From Nitrososphaera sp. UBA210 (GTDB taxonomy: Archaea > Thermoproteota > Nitrososphaeria > Nitrososphaerales > Nitrososphaeraceae): 20,158 nucleotides of DNA. Position numbers and translations under genes: made by a program. Positions 19,493 through 20,158 of this stretch are shown piece by piece. The stretch is taken from assembly GCA_002494895.1 (NCBI GenBank), contig DADA01000062.1, positions 1-20,158 on the forward strand, written 5' to 3'. The notes under the pieces are model-generated. The model saw only the letters and a program-made list of their open reading frames with translations. It was not told where the DNA came from and ran no database searches. The number at the start of each line of letters is the position of its first letter. Position 1 is the first letter of the stretch.

Positions 19493-20158
19493 CTACTTCT
19501 TGCTCTTGCTGAGAAAGGCTGACATCATTTTTTGCCTGTCCTCATGCGCAAAGCAAAGCGCCCAGCCATAGATCTCGAGCCTTAGACCGGTTTCGAGGTC
19601 TGCGTCCATTCCCCGGTTGATGAGCATCTTGCTCACCTTGACTGCAGTGTAGCTGTTCTTTGTTATCTCTCTGGCAAGGGCCAAGGAAACATCCATGAGC
19701 TTCCTGTTGAGTATCTTTCCAACTTCGGCTGCTCTAGCTTTTTCCAATGCCGTGTCTCCCTTGGGCGCTTCAGGCGGAACAGCATCATCCGGCCCCAGGC
19801 TTACAACATTATTCACAAGACCGATCTGATGCGCTTCGTCGGCAGTTATCATTTTCCCGGTGAATATCATCTCCTTTGCTTTCGCAGGACCGACGAGTCT
19901 AAGAAGGCGTTGCGTTCCGCCCCAGCCGGGAGGGATGCCGATGGTAACCTCTGGCTGTCCCATCTTTGCATTGCTGGACGCGATGCGTATGTCGCACGCC
20001 ATCGCCAGCTCGCAGCCGCCGCCGAACGCGATCGAGTTGACGGCCGCGATCGTGGCCACCTTCGACTGGCCGAGGTCGCGCAACAGCCCGTGACCGGAGT
20101 CGATCAGCTCGCGGCCGCCGGCCTCGTCCATCGAGGTGAACGCCTTGATGTCGGCGCC
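19493..20158 (-). CDS. Enoyl-CoA hydratase/crotonase family (5' end missing)
   Basis: C-terminal part of a crotonase-fold enzyme; the frame runs off the right edge (GADIKAF at the edge, part of the family's GADIKE oxyanion-hole segment). Seen: GGGCELAMACDIRIAS with the first catalytic Glu and GQPEVTIGIPPGWGGTQRL with the second, so a true hydratase is expected, not an isomerase. In Thaumarchaeota such an enzyme acts as crotonyl-CoA hydratase / 3-hydroxypropionyl-CoA dehydratase in the hydroxypropionate-hydroxybutyrate cycle (Nitrosopumilus Nmar_1308), a reasonable but unproven assignment here. The last ~170 bp, up to about 19990, are near 70% GC with almost only G/C-ending codons, unlike the rest of the gene, so the N-terminal part may come from another organism. 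Confidence 0.85.
   Translation of the reverse strand, partial: GADIKAFTSMDEAGGRELIDSGHGLLRDLGQSKVATIAAVNSIAFGGGCELAMACDIRIASSNAKMGQPEVTIGIPPGWGGTQRLLRLVGPAKAKEMIFTGKMITADEAHQIGLVNNVVSLGPDDAVPPEAPKGDTALEKARAAEVGKILNRKLMDVSLALAREITKNSYTAVKVSKMLINRGMDADLETGLRLEIYGWALCFAHEDRQKMMSAFLSKSKK

Noticed and set aside
1..20158. CRISPR array, insertion sequence, attachment site or replication origin
   Set aside because: No regularly spaced direct repeats, transposase, integrase or origin-type repeats were seen on either strand.

Overview
The window looks like a piece of an ammonia-oxidising archaeon of the Nitrososphaera type (Thaumarchaeota/Nitrososphaerota). Reasons: an ESCRT-III/CdvB cell-division protein, archaeal-type uS13 and uS4, a GPN-loop GTPase, an F420 glutamate ligase (CofE), archaeal Thi4, roughly 50% GC over most of the window, and many leaderless-looking genes that start at TTG or GTG about 25-30 nt after a TATA-like box. 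This assignment is inference from gene content; no 16S or amoA gene is present. No mobile element, CRISPR array or tRNA gene was seen.

Layout, left to right. 1-3568 (+): the 3' part of a divergent inositol-1-phosphate synthase family gene, thiazole synthase thi4, a putative metallopeptidase of the DUF6775 kind, and thioredoxin reductase trxB. 3596-6433 (-): a CysM-type cysteine synthase one base downstream of a TusA sulfur carrier, then cofE and a phosphoserine phosphatase. 6474-9507 (-): a VWA protein and a MoxR/BchI-like AAA+ ATPase with overlapping ends. 9508-10399: a gene-poor stretch holding a run of five hairpins, a 63-aa zinc-ribbon ORF and a candidate 41-aa ORF. 10400-11568 (+): ribosomal proteins uS13, with a long Ala/Pro tail, and uS4. 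11563-12519 (-): a winged-helix regulator with an S-layer-like C-terminal domain, whose promoter sits inside an 8-bp perfect inverted repeat. 12677-14434 (+): glmS. 14544-15781: CdvB (-) divergent from an acidic conserved hypothetical (+). 15782-17701 (-): an SDR and a flippase-like membrane protein. 17785-19492 (+): GPN GTPase and homoserine kinase. 19493-20158 (-): a partial enoyl-CoA hydratase.

Functional links. Several genes meet at sulfur and serine metabolism. SerB would turn O-phosphoserine into serine, while the CysM-type enzyme has features of enzymes that use O-phosphoserine; its partner TusA could carry the sulfur. Thi4 has a cysteine where the sulfur-donating (single-turnover) enzymes have one, so it may consume protein cysteine sulfur. 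GlmS makes glucosamine-6-phosphate for cell-surface sugars and lies opposite a regulator with a surface-protein-like domain. CdvB is part of the division machinery.

The most notable oddities are the tusA-cysM pair, the palindrome around the regulator's TATA box, the multi-hairpin region, and an abrupt change to very GC-rich codon use in the last ~170 bp. That change suggests a chimeric contig end or a recombination junction inside the enoyl-CoA hydratase gene.
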